Assembly (NCBI RefSeq): GCF_000485795.1
Contig: NZ_AXZL01000067.1
Span: forward strand, 1 to 64,000
Direction: 5' to 3'
DNA from: Shewanella decolorationis S12
Lineage (GTDB): Bacteria > Pseudomonadota > Gammaproteobacteria > Enterobacterales > Shewanellaceae
DNA length: 64,000 bases
Below, one piece after another: positions 38,474 through 46,867 of this stretch. The translations under genes were made by a program, and so were the position numbers. Positions within the stretch are counted from its first letter, which is position 1. Every line of letters begins with the position of its first letter. The notes beneath the pieces are model-generated. The model did not search any database and was not told the origin of the DNA. It saw nothing but the letters and a program-made list of their open reading frames with translations.

Positions 38474-39256
38474 TTATCCCGTTTTTCCTAAGGCCATGCC
38501 TAATGGCTCAAAATAGGCAATCAAAGCATTAAAGATACCTTGTCTATGCTGCTCATCGGGATAAGCCCCTTCCTTCGCCAGTGCAGAATAGCGTGTGCCA
38601 GAGACTAAATAGGAATTTTGGATCCCTTGATAGGATTCAATGCAAGCTTCGAACGCGCGAGCCATCATTTCGGTGGGTTTGGCAAAATACTGCGCGCCGT
38701 AACGCTTATCTAAAGCTATGGCGCGGCGGACATAATCGCTTGGCTCCAAATTGTCCTCAGAGAGCAATGTCACCCGAAAAATTTCGGCTAAACGCTGATT
38801 TAGCGGATGCTCAATGAGCGGCAGATCGGCAAGCCAGAGATCGCTGGCACATTTAAATCGCCCCGTAGTTCGTGAAAACGCTTTGGGCGCCACATAATGG
38901 TCAAACGCATGCCAAAACTCATGGGCCAGCGCCCCAGCACCCGCATTTTTCGCTAACGCCAGTTCTCGCAATCCCGGTGCATAATGGGCCTGCACACCCT
39001 TTTGCCCGCCATGACCAAAGGCAAGGCTTAAGGTTTGCCTCAATCCTAAGGTCAACGGCGGTAAATTGAGGATAAAGGCAAGATCAGCCAATGAATCAAA
39101 CACTAAATTCGCGGCGATTAAGGACTCTTCACGTGTGACCCAACGCCCTACACGCACATGACTAAAGCCAAAGGTTTGCTTGACATCCAGAAAGGTCATT
39201 TGCTCCCCAAAGCGATAATCGGGGCCATGGCGGGTATATTGTTGATGGATTAACAC
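38474..39256 (-). CDS. CLCA_X-family putative zinc metalloprotein
   Basis: A protein of 260 residues. The stretch AGALAHEFWHAFDHYV near residue 108 contains HEFWH, an HExxH zinc motif with a downstream Asp, of the type seen in LPD1/CLCA_X proteins. Upstream is FGFSHVRVGRWVTREESLIAANLVFDSLADLAFIL. Downstream RYGAQYFAKPTEMMARAFEAC could supply a third ligand Glu. I recall a family named CLCA_X with this layout, but no function is known. No signal peptide. GTG start with a weak ribosome binding site; nearby starts cannot be excluded. Confidence 0.75.
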   Translation of the reverse strand: MLIHQQYTRHGPDYRFGEQMTFLDVKQTFGFSHVRVGRWVTREESLIAANLVFDSLADLAFILNLPPLTLGLRQTLSLAFGHGGQKGVQAHYAPGLRELALAKNAGAGALAHEFWHAFDHYVAPKAFSRTTGRFKCASDLWLADLPLIEHPLNQRLAEIFRVTLLSEDNLEPSDYVRRAIALDKRYGAQYFAKPTEMMARAFEACIESYQGIQNSYLVSGTRYSALAKEGAYPDEQHRQGIFNALIAYFEPLGMALGKTG

Positions 39257-39341
39257 TATCCGTTAACATCATGGGTAAACATTGTATGGGAGTGATTCTA
39301 TGTGAAAGATGAACCGATTTATAGCTTAAGGAACAACAATC

Positions 39342-41276
39342 TTACCGCTGTGAAACCGTTGCTAATTTGCTTAAGAATACTTCGATACTAAAGGGTTTTT
39401 GCATAAAGATGACCTCCGGAAACTGCGCCAAATCAGGGATCTCGTGGCAATCATTCGCAGATAACAGAAAGTACTGACATGCCCATGAATGCTCTGCCTG
39501 CGCGATAACCATTTGCTTAATTAACGCTAACCCGTCCGAATCCTTTAAACAATAATCGACAATCACAATAGCGGGTCGCAGGCTCTGAAATAATCTTAAG
39601 GCCTCTTCAGCCCTATCAGCACTGTGAATATACGTAAAATGCGACTCGAGCACACTGCGGCAAATCTCAAGGTTAAATAAATTATCATCCACTAAAAGTA
39701 ACGGCTGCTTGACATAATGGTTGGTTGGCTCTGGCACCTGACAATCTAACTGACAGGGAAAACGCAGCAAAACAATCGTTCCCCGCCCTTTCTGGCTGCG
39801 TAAACGTAATTTCCCACCAATTTGCTCTAAGAGACGCTTACAGGTATATAACCCAAGCCCCATTCCAGAGATGCCCTGACTTGATACCGATTGATGAATA
39901 AAGGGATCGTCCAACGCCCGCTTTGCCTGCCAAGACATGCCCTCACCAAAATCACGGATTAATATCCTTAACTTGGCTGATGTCGAGTCATGTGTTGATG
40001 AAGAGTGTACATCGATATAACAATGCACTTGATCACCAGTACTGTATTTAAAAGCGTTATTAATAATATTGGTGACGAGTTGGAATAGCTTAGTGCCATC
40101 AAGCGCCAGCCAATCGGGTAGAGAATCACTGACCGTTACGGTCAGTTTTTTCCCCGAAGTGCGATTAAAAGCTCGGTAATATTCCTGGATCCGTCCGACA
40201 TATTCCCTAAGGTTTACGGGGTGTTGGTCTAACTTTAACTTCCCAACCTCGGCTTTACTGTAATTCAAGGTATTTTCAGCCACCGAGTAAAGTAAATTAG
40301 CTGACCAAATCATCTTATCCGTGATTGCACTGAGCGCTTGCTCATGATGATTTACTGCATCAGTTTGGACTGGCGTGGAATGACGTGCTGCGAGTGTTTT
40401 CTTTAACATCTTGCTATAGCCAAGTAACGCATTGATTGGCGTGCGGATCTCGTGATTAATACTGGCAAGTAGCGCTAACTTAGAGCGATTTTCCCACTCA
40501 ATACGCTCTACCACTTGCCTATGTTTCGCTTTAACAAACCACAGTATGGAAAATGCACTTCCAAGCAATGCAATAGAAAAAATAATCACTAAAACTTCAA
40601 TCACTTCGGCGCGATGAACTTGGTAGTAAACCTGTAGATTAAATTGAGTCTGATATTCGCTGAGCACCACAAATTGCTCATCTGAGTAAGCAAATAGTCG
40701 CCAAAAACCCACTGCTGGAGGCCTATCACAGGCTGAACTTCGCACTATCGAATGCTCAAACTGATAGGTGACGCAAACGTTCTGTTCTTGATCGATGCGG
40801 CTCAATATTCTTTTTTGTGAGATGGCATAGATAAGATACGGCATATTAGGCTCGTCAATCTTAACGGCGACAAGGAGATAATCCCTTAATTGTGCCTGTA
40901 GTTCACCTTGCTCGGTACGAAACAGTTGCAGCCGATTAAGCTCAGCGGACTGAGCAGGATCGGATAGATACGCAAGTTGAAGCGCCGGCGTTAAGGTAAA
41001 AGCCAGTGCCGATTTTATCCTCAATAGATCCTTAGCAAAGATTTCAAACTCTTGGGGTGACACCGCCTCAGAGGCATGAAAAAACGATCGCAGCGCATCC
41101 AACATTATTCGATGCTGTAAAAACATATCCTGGGATGAGGCAAATACCGCTTGAGCCTTTTTTTGATAAACCGTTTTAAATTCATTTATCGAATGCGCCA
41201 ACGTCAAACCAATAAGCAACAGAGTGACCAGTAATCCTGAGAACAGATGAATACTCGGAGTCAATCTACTGCCCAT
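39342..41276 (-). CDS. CHASE-domain hybrid sensor histidine kinase
   Basis: A membrane kinase of 644 residues. TM1 about 10-28, a periplasmic CHASE-like sensor about 35-222 (FHASEAVSPQEFEIFAKDLL is typical), TM2 about 225-248. HisKA follows with the phospho-His in INHEIRTPINALLGYSKML (His 275), then HATPase with the N box (TNIINNAFKYS), DFGEGMS and GMGLGLYTCKRL. A C-terminal REC domain (about 523-640) has VDDN, the acceptor Asp in VIVDYCLKDSDG and Lys in FMQKPF. Last gene of the five-gene operon, overlapping the preceding Hpt-like gene by 11 nt. Ligand unknown; CHASE domains sense small extracellular molecules. Confidence 0.9.
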   Translation of the reverse strand: MGSRLTPSIHLFSGLLVTLLLIGLTLAHSINEFKTVYQKKAQAVFASSQDMFLQHRIMLDALRSFFHASEAVSPQEFEIFAKDLLRIKSALAFTLTPALQLAYLSDPAQSAELNRLQLFRTEQGELQAQLRDYLLVAVKIDEPNMPYLIYAISQKRILSRIDQEQNVCVTYQFEHSIVRSSACDRPPAVGFWRLFAYSDEQFVVLSEYQTQFNLQVYYQVHRAEVIEVLVIIFSIALLGSAFSILWFVKAKHRQVVERIEWENRSKLALLASINHEIRTPINALLGYSKMLKKTLAARHSTPVQTDAVNHHEQALSAITDKMIWSANLLYSVAENTLNYSKAEVGKLKLDQHPVNLREYVGRIQEYYRAFNRTSGKKLTVTVSDSLPDWLALDGTKLFQLVTNIINNAFKYSTGDQVHCYIDVHSSSTHDSTSAKLRILIRDFGEGMSWQAKRALDDPFIHQSVSSQGISGMGLGLYTCKRLLEQIGGKLRLRSQKGRGTIVLLRFPCQLDCQVPEPTNHYVKQPLLLVDDNLFNLEICRSVLESHFTYIHSADRAEEALRLFQSLRPAIVIVDYCLKDSDGLALIKQMVIAQAEHSWACQYFLLSANDCHEIPDLAQFPEVIFMQKPFSIEVFLSKLATVSQR

Positions 41277-41574
41277 GACATAGTTCTCGAACCACGGCCA
41301 ACAACAGGCTTACCTGCGCGTTCAACTCTGAAACGGTTGTTAAACTCGTCAATGCAAAAGTCTCGTGCAGGTCTAGATAACTACTCATCCCCCAAAACGC
41401 ATGCTTAATCTCAGATGTGGTTTCACCTGCTTGTAACTGCAACAGTTGATAGTGAAGACTTTCAAGCTCGGTGAGTAAAGCTTGTCTAAGTACTTGTTGC
41501 TGAATGGGGGGATACTGGTTCATGAAGCCCAACACCGCTCGCCGAACTGTGCACTCAAGTTCATCATTGTCCAT
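41266..41574 (-). CDS. Small Hpt-like phosphotransfer protein
   Basis: A soluble, helical protein of 102 residues. IKHAFWGMSSYLDL around His 58 resembles the histidine phosphotransfer motif HxxKGxxxxxG, with His-x-x-x-Gly kept but the usual Lys replaced. The helical profile and size (about 100 residues) fit a standalone Hpt domain. It overlaps the REC-EAL gene by 11 nt upstream and the hybrid kinase by 11 nt downstream, so it is made with both. It would carry phosphate from the kinase REC domain to the REC-EAL protein. Assignment is inference from one motif plus context. Confidence 0.6.
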   Translation of the reverse strand: MDNDELECTVRRAVLGFMNQYPPIQQQVLRQALLTELESLHYQLLQLQAGETTSEIKHAFWGMSSYLDLHETFALTSLTTVSELNAQVSLLLAVVRELCHGQ

Positions 41575-42769
41575 GCACTAACTCGCTCTGATATTGGCCT
41601 ATCCAATCAATCAGATAGCGACCTTCAATAGGAGGACTGTATAAATAGCCTTGCGCCACATCACAGCCCAATGCTGACAAAATACCCGCAATCGCCGCCG
41701 TTTCAACACCTTCTGCGACCACTTTGACATGCATCTTCTGCGCGAGCGCAATCGTCGACTCCACAATCAAGTAATGTTGATGATTGATATCCATATCAGA
41801 AACAAAGCTTTTATCGATTTTGATTTCTTTAAACGGAATAGCATCAAGGCGATCGTAGGTGGAATAACTTTTACCAAAATCATCGAGGGAAATATCAATA
41901 TTGTTAATAATCAGCCGTGCGATTGAATTGAGCACCCTGTCCTGATTAATGATCTCTTGGGATTCGGTTAACTCTAAAATCAACTTAACACCATCATGGT
42001 TCCGGCTCGATTCGATAATATATTCAATCAACTCATCACAGGTAAGATCGTCAGCAGTGATATTAATCGATAGCGAAAACTGGGCTAATAGGGGCTGACG
42101 AACCCAACATTGCAGGGCTTGAGAAATCACCATACGAGTGAAAACGCTATTTAGCCCCTGCTGATTGATTAAGGGTAAAAACGCATCGGGGTATATATAC
42201 CCGTGATGACGGTCGCACAGTCGTGATAACACCTCAAATCCCATAATTTCTTGGGTAGTTAAATTAATTTTAGGCTGATAACAAAGGATCAACTGCTCAT
42301 CTTTAAGTAGTTGTTGAACATTGATATTGGTATGTCGATGGCGTCGATTGGCCTGAATATCTAGCGCCGTATTTGCTTCGGCTTCCGTCGCCAATAATGG
42401 GGTTAAGATATCGCTCGCATTAACTGGTTTGGCAAACACACCAACCAAGTTGAGTCTCAGGGTATGAATAATGCAGTCAACCAATTCCAGCGTGCGTTTA
42501 TCTGAAGAACTGATCACCGCAATCGGCACTGTTAGCCAACGAGGCGTTGTCGCCAACATATTAATGACCGCAATACCATCGCCCTGCTCCATTTTTAAAT
42601 CGATAATCACTAAGTCGAGTGACACATCCAGCGCCATCAGCAACTCTATCCCTTGGTTGCCATTACTCGCCTCATAAATATGGATCTCGTCCTCCGCTAA
42701 ATACCGATGAATATCCGCTTTGAGCGTCTCACGGATAAATTTTTGATCATCGATGATGAGTATATTCAT
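41564..42769 (-). CDS. REC-EAL response regulator (c-di-GMP phosphodiesterase)
   Basis: A cytosolic protein of 401 residues. REC domain about 1-125 with IIDDQK, acceptor Asp 57 in VIIDLKMEQG and Lys in VFAKPV. EAL domain about 150-395: FEVLSRL (an accepted ExL variant), SINITADDL, LELTESQE, LDDFGKSYSTYDRL, EIKIDKSFV and VVAEGVET, so all catalytic motifs look present. Similar in build to RocR and the HnoB class. Overlaps the XRE gene stop by 4 nt (ATGA). Phosphorylation probably sets c-di-GMP hydrolysis in response to the CHASE kinase. Confidence 0.92.
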   Translation of the reverse strand: MNILIIDDQKFIRETLKADIHRYLAEDEIHIYEASNGNQGIELLMALDVSLDLVIIDLKMEQGDGIAVINMLATTPRWLTVPIAVISSSDKRTLELVDCIIHTLRLNLVGVFAKPVNASDILTPLLATEAEANTALDIQANRRHRHTNINVQQLLKDEQLILCYQPKINLTTQEIMGFEVLSRLCDRHHGYIYPDAFLPLINQQGLNSVFTRMVISQALQCWVRQPLLAQFSLSINITADDLTCDELIEYIIESSRNHDGVKLILELTESQEIINQDRVLNSIARLIINNIDISLDDFGKSYSTYDRLDAIPFKEIKIDKSFVSDMDINHQHYLIVESTIALAQKMHVKVVAEGVETAAIAGILSALGCDVAQGYLYSPPIEGRYLIDWIGQYQSELVHGQ

Positions 42770-43746
42770 ATGCTGGTCCCTAACTGCATAAAGAAAATGG
42801 GATCGATTGTCTGTGATTTAGCCGAAGGGATAACCGACAATTTCAGCAAATTTCGATTCGCCATCACTTCGGTTCGACTAGCAAAAAAAGAGTAGTTTTT
42901 TATGGGCTTATGATAGTTGTCTAAGGTTCGGATCTTAAAAAGCGGTAATTTAAACTGAGTGAGTTTACGCTTTAAAGTTTCATCGCAGATGCTAAAACTC
43001 AGGTATTTAATTGAGCGGCTTAAAGCCATCTTATGGAGGTAAACAGACATCATGTAATTCTCAATATGTGGCGTTACCCCAAAGGATGAAAACACCATCA
43101 AGGTATCGGGAATCGATTGGGAGTGATGACCTATGACTTCAAATAAATCCACCTCATCATTCATAAATTCGAGGGCAACCTTAGCCTGAGTGCGGCAAAA
43201 CAAACTATGCCCCACGATCTGCTCACCAAAACTAAAGGCGACCACCAGCGATAATCCACAAAAGAAAGGTTGAGATAATTGACGATTCGCCAAAGAAAGC
43301 CGTGGATTACTCTCATAAACCAAACTTAACTGCAGCAAGGTCATAAAGTTATCATCCTGACTATCGATAAACTCGACACGATAGGGTTTATTTCGGTAAT
43401 AAGGATGCTCGCTGCGTTCAATACTGGACTCAAATAAATTGATCAGCGCTAAGCCTTCATGAATAAAGGTTTTATCTTCGCGATAAATATCAAATAATTC
43501 CGCTCCGAAAATCTCAACTATCTCAGCTTGTTTAGCCAAGGAGGGAATATTTACCCCGCGTTCCCAGCGGCTGATAGTGATGGCATCTAAGCTATCGAAC
43601 AGGCAACTCTTTTGCCGCAGCAGGCAACACAAATCCTCTTGAGATAATTGGTTTTCAGTGCGGGTGTGTTTTAAGAAATTGGAGAATGTCTGTGCACTGG
43701 TTTTGCTTGGATAGGAGATAGGCGTACAAATCATAGCGTGTTCCAT
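42766..43746 (-). CDS. XRE-type regulator with a large unrecognised C-terminal domain
   Basis: A protein of 326 residues. The N-terminal helix-turn-helix (about 20-75) is of XRE type: FLKHTRTENQLSQEDLCCLL ... DAITISRWERGVNIPSLAKQ. The remaining 240 residues look globular, possibly GNAT-like (FGEQIVGHSLFCRTQAKVALEF), but the family is not recognised. Two starts, 43746 and 43734, are possible, both with weak ribosome binding sites. The start lies inside the upstream ORF (overlap about 80-92 nt), suggesting translational coupling. Probably the DNA-binding output or autoregulator of the operon. Confidence 0.8.
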   Translation of the reverse strand: MEHAMICTPISYPSKTSAQTFSNFLKHTRTENQLSQEDLCCLLRQKSCLFDSLDAITISRWERGVNIPSLAKQAEIVEIFGAELFDIYREDKTFIHEGLALINLFESSIERSEHPYYRNKPYRVEFIDSQDDNFMTLLQLSLVYESNPRLSLANRQLSQPFFCGLSLVVAFSFGEQIVGHSLFCRTQAKVALEFMNDEVDLFEVIGHHSQSIPDTLMVFSSFGVTPHIENYMMSVYLHKMALSRSIKYLSFSICDETLKRKLTQFKLPLFKIRTLDNYHKPIKNYSFFASRTEVMANRNLLKLSVIPSAKSQTIDPIFFMQLGTSI

Positions 43747-43891
43747 TTGTCTTTTTTATTTTCTCAAGAAGCTCCATATAGGTCTCATGGTTCACATCAT
43801 CTATTGGCTCTGGATGTCTCAAGGTATAAATAATCCAAATGCGTTGCTGTGCTTCTACAAAGTAAAGACCCGTGATTTTGTCTTCTCGCAT
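43655..43891 (-). CDS. Small protein overlapping the XRE regulator start
   Basis: A protein of about 78 residues from the ATG at 43891, chosen because GGAGGG is 7 nt upstream. The open frame continues to 44062, but that longer start is a TTG next to the terminator of the MFS gene. The product (GLYFVEAQQRIWIIYTLRHPEP ... HETYMELLEKIKKTNGTRYDLYAYLL) has no family I recognise and looks soluble. Its last 80-90 nt overlap the regulator gene in another frame. A small protein directly coupled to an XRE protein recalls toxin-antitoxin geometry, but nothing else supports that. Confidence 0.5.
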   Translation of the reverse strand: MREDKITGLYFVEAQQRIWIIYTLRHPEPIDDVNHETYMELLEKIKKTNGTRYDLYAYLLSKQNQCTDILQFLKTHPH

Positions 43892-44062
43892 CACTTGTCC
43901 CTCCATTTGCTCCGAGTCGTAACCATGCTTTAGCCATAGAATTTGCAGTATAAATGCCAACTTTTGCCTAAAACCATGGCACAGTAACATTGGGTAACCA
44001 AAAAAAGTGTCTAGTGATACGTACGGTAATTTCGAGCAAATAAAAACCAATAAAGCATGCAA

Positions 44063-44087
44063 AAAAGCCGAGCTATTCTCGGCTTTT
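44063..44087. terminator. Terminator of the MFS gene
   Basis: AAAAGCCGAG and CTCGGCTTTT form a 10-bp stem with a 5-nt loop, flanked by A and T runs on both sides. On the minus strand it follows the MFS stop at 44111 by 23 nt and isolates the signalling operon downstream. Confidence 0.85.
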
Positions 44088-44110
44088 AATGGACGCTAAC
44101 TGAGCTGAAA

Positions 44111-45319
44111 CTATTGGTTATCCGCTCTAATGGAGAGAATAAATAGCAGTGATAGTGACGCCGAGATCAAAATATAACAACAGATCACCAGCGTAGTACC
44201 CGAAGGTAACAGCCAAATCAACAGACTGACTAAGGCACTTAAGAACAGACTCTCAATGGCATAATACAGAGCGGTTGCCAGCCCCGCAGAATGGGAAAAC
44301 GCCGCTAAAGCACCATTAGCGGTTACGGCACAGGTTAAGGCGATATGCACTCCGATGAAGTACATGGGCAGCATAAAGCCAAGTAAACTCAGTCCATTTA
44401 GCCATTCCAGCCCATACAATAGGCCGCCGCTTAGCATCATGCCGATCAAGCCTCTCAGCACAGTGCCCTGTGTGCCCCAACGTTTGACGAAACGCTTAAC
44501 AAAGCGAGTGGTGATTATCGTGACTATCGCAACCGAGCCAAACCACAGGCTAAAAGCCACTTTATCGAGCCCTAATTTGTCCATCAATATGCTGGGGGAT
44601 GCCGAAAAATAGACAAAGAAGGCCCCCATAGCCGTGGCGTAGGCCAAGGTATAGCCTAAAAACGCCTTAGCGCGAATGATGTTAAAACATCTTTCCCATT
44701 CAAAGGGATGGGTCTGTGCTGGGCGGGTTTCAGGCCATTTCAGTAAGGCATGCAAACCAACTAGGGCAGCAAATATCGCTAAGGTGTAGAAGATCCCTCG
44801 CCAGTGCCAAAGTCCATCGATAAGCGAGCCAATAAAAGGCGCTACCGCAGGCACGGCCGCGAGCACTGAGCCCATAATGGCGTAGATAACGACACCTTCT
44901 TCCCTATCGGCAAACACATCTCGCACGGTCGCAAATGCCGCCACCAGCACGGCAGAGGCGCTCAAGGCCTGCACAATCCTAAGGAGCAAAAACACATTGA
45001 AGCTGTCGGTCAATGCCATCGCCAAACTGGAACCTGCGTAAACTAAGGCTCCGGTAATCACCACTCGCCTGCGTCCAATTGCGTCGGATAGCGGTCCAAA
45101 TAACAACTGGCCTAAGCCTAAAATCGCCATATACAGGGTTAAAGTCAGCTGCATTTGATCTTGGCTAACACTAAAGCTCTGGCGAATATCATTGATGGCA
45201 GGCAGATACAGATCCATGCCTAGGGAAGCGAGTAAATCGAAGGGAATGAGTAATAGAAGTGAGTACGCAAAGGTGTAATCCCATTTGCGGTCTTGCGGGT
45301 TTTGATTAAATTTTGTCAT
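44111..45319 (-). CDS. Bcr/CflA-family MFS multidrug transporter
   Basis: An inner-membrane transporter of about 402 residues with twelve predicted helices. Family features are SLGMDLYLPAINDI in TM1, the loop GPLSDAIGRRRVV (MFS motif A) and the TM5 region GSVLAAVPAVAPFIGSLI (motif C type). Members export bicyclomycin, chloramphenicol, sulphonamides or cysteine. The ATG at 45319 has GGA about 9 nt upstream and is preferred over a TTG four codons earlier. It is monocistronic behind a gap of nearly 400 nt. Substrate cannot be told from sequence. Confidence 0.9.
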   Translation of the reverse strand: MTKFNQNPQDRKWDYTFAYSLLLLIPFDLLASLGMDLYLPAINDIRQSFSVSQDQMQLTLTLYMAILGLGQLLFGPLSDAIGRRRVVITGALVYAGSSLAMALTDSFNVFLLLRIVQALSASAVLVAAFATVRDVFADREEGVVIYAIMGSVLAAVPAVAPFIGSLIDGLWHWRGIFYTLAIFAALVGLHALLKWPETRPAQTHPFEWERCFNIIRAKAFLGYTLAYATAMGAFFVYFSASPSILMDKLGLDKVAFSLWFGSVAIVTIITTRFVKRFVKRWGTQGTVLRGLIGMMLSGGLLYGLEWLNGLSLLGFMLPMYFIGVHIALTCAVTANGALAAFSHSAGLATALYYAIESLFLSALVSLLIWLLPSGTTLVICCYILISASLSLLFILSIRADNQ

Positions 45320-45712
45320 GTTAAAATCCAATTATTGCTATGAATGTTTACAGCGATAATTGGATAAAAGGCACCGCCCTCTTCATCTTTAACCTCCGTT
45401 TTTAACCTGTAAAATGATTTACTACTGTTCTGTGTGCGTGTTTATTACAACGCCTGTTACCGCACGAGTCACCATGCCTCTTGCAGCACAAGATGGCGGA
45501 TCATGCCACAAATCCCCCCTCGATTACTATGACTTATTCCCCAATCAGCACCCAATCGCCACTGCGCTTACAAATGATTGGGTATGCTTAAATTTGCATA
45601 AATAAAACTATAACCCCGGGGATTTTTCTAACCATTATGCAAAATCGCGAATACCCATTCAAAACAGGTGAAATTATTACTGTTTTGAGCCGTAAATATT
45701 TATCGCGCTCGC
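45320..45712. other. Intergenic region upstream of the MFS gene
   Basis: About 390 nt between two minus-strand genes. It contains the MFS promoter and the end of the AraC transcript. CCCCGGGG near 45617 is a GC-rich palindrome in AT-rich surroundings and might be a weak hairpin. A 63-codon plus-strand frame at 45414 has no coding character and was not called. Confidence 0.4.
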
Positions 45713-46867
45713 TTAGGCGAGCCAAAAGCGGAAATAGGCGGGTAATTGGCCGGTCCAGCGCTTAAAGGAACGCCTAAAATTACTGGCGTCACTGAAGGAT
45801 AAGGAATGCGCAATGCTATTAGCATCCTGCTCTGGCTCGGCAAGAAAATACAGCGCCTTAATCAAACGGGATTCATCGACTAATTGCCCGTAACTCAGCC
45901 CCATCTCCCCAAGACGCCGTTTTAACGTGGCAGGGCTTATCTCCAGCAACTGTGCCATTTCCGGCAGGCTCAATGTTTTCTGCATCAATTTAAGGCGGAT
46001 CCCAGCCGCTAATCCGTGGCGAAACCCATGCGCGAGCAGAGCTTGACGGGCATTTTTGGCCATCGTCAATTGCGGCCCTAACACAGTACTCGCAAGCGGC
46101 TCGTTAAAATGGCGATCCAATGTGCTCGCATGAGGGTGCTCCCAAGGTTGCAACGCAGCGGGCTTATTCAGCTGCTCGGTATATTTGGAGCCAGTAAAAT
46201 CGATCGCATGGGCCTCTAAGTGGCTTGCAAACAACAGAGGTTGGCACAACAGGGATTTTGCCATCGAAATTCGGCAAAGGGGCGCATCAAAGCTTAACTC
46301 AGTGCCGAAATACTTATAGTAATGTGCTAAGTTCGCTGGTGCGGGGTAAGGAAAACTGATACAGCCGCGCCATGCTTGACCAAGTAATTGTTTGCAGCAT
46401 GCCGTGAGGGACGACAGGCTTAATTCAATGAAAAACTGTTTGTGCCGCTGCATGCCTAGGTCGAGGCTTAATAGAAAGTGCCATTCCTGCTCCCCCTGCC
46501 AGCGCCAAGTTTGCAACCAAGGTTGTGTGAGCCAATGATATTTATGCCAAAAATGCCCGAGCGACTTCAGATCTCGCGCACAAAATATCCCCGCCGTGAG
46601 CGCGCCGCTTTGGGATGGTAGCCACAGCTGACCCAATAAGAAACTTAAATCTCCACTTGGCCACAGGGATAAGGCATTGTCCAGCAGTCGAGATAACTGC
46701 TTTGGACTAATAAGGTGATCGGGTTTACGAATGTCCGCGGTAAAAATCCCTGTACCCCTTAGCAACTTATCGCTATCGAGCCCACGCTGTTTAAAAAGCC
46801 CAACTATGCTCGCCACCAGCAATTGGCTATCGATACATTTATCCTGCCAAGTGGCGAGCGCGCGCAT
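45713..46867 (-). CDS. AraC-family transcriptional regulator
   Basis: A protein of 384 residues of the long AraC type (OruR/ArgR-like). The N-terminal two thirds resemble the Arabinose_bd/ornithine-utilisation sensor domain (LISPKQLSRLLDNALSLWPSGDL near residue 55). The C-terminal helix-turn-helix pair is about 285-380 with LSLPEMAQLLEISPATLKRRLGEMGLSYGQL and ANSIAHSLSFSDASNFRRSFKRWTG. Its start overlaps the preceding gene (TGATG). The effector is not evident and no target operon is adjacent other than the degenerate GGDEF gene. Confidence 0.9.
   Translation of the reverse strand: MRALATWQDKCIDSQLLVASIVGLFKQRGLDSDKLLRGTGIFTADIRKPDHLISPKQLSRLLDNALSLWPSGDLSFLLGQLWLPSQSGALTAGIFCARDLKSLGHFWHKYHWLTQPWLQTWRWQGEQEWHFLLSLDLGMQRHKQFFIELSLSSLTACCKQLLGQAWRGCISFPYPAPANLAHYYKYFGTELSFDAPLCRISMAKSLLCQPLLFASHLEAHAIDFTGSKYTEQLNKPAALQPWEHPHASTLDRHFNEPLASTVLGPQLTMAKNARQALLAHGFRHGLAAGIRLKLMQKTLSLPEMAQLLEISPATLKRRLGEMGLSYGQLVDESRLIKALYFLAEPEQDANSIAHSLSFSDASNFRRSFKRWTGQLPAYFRFWLA

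Noticed and set aside
43655..43891. Toxin-antitoxin call for the small ORF and XRE protein
   Set aside because: The XRE protein is 326 residues, far larger than an antitoxin, and the small product matches no toxin family I know.
45414..45605. 63-residue plus-strand ORF in the MFS promoter region
   Set aside because: No ribosome binding site and no coding character; lies in a promoter gap.
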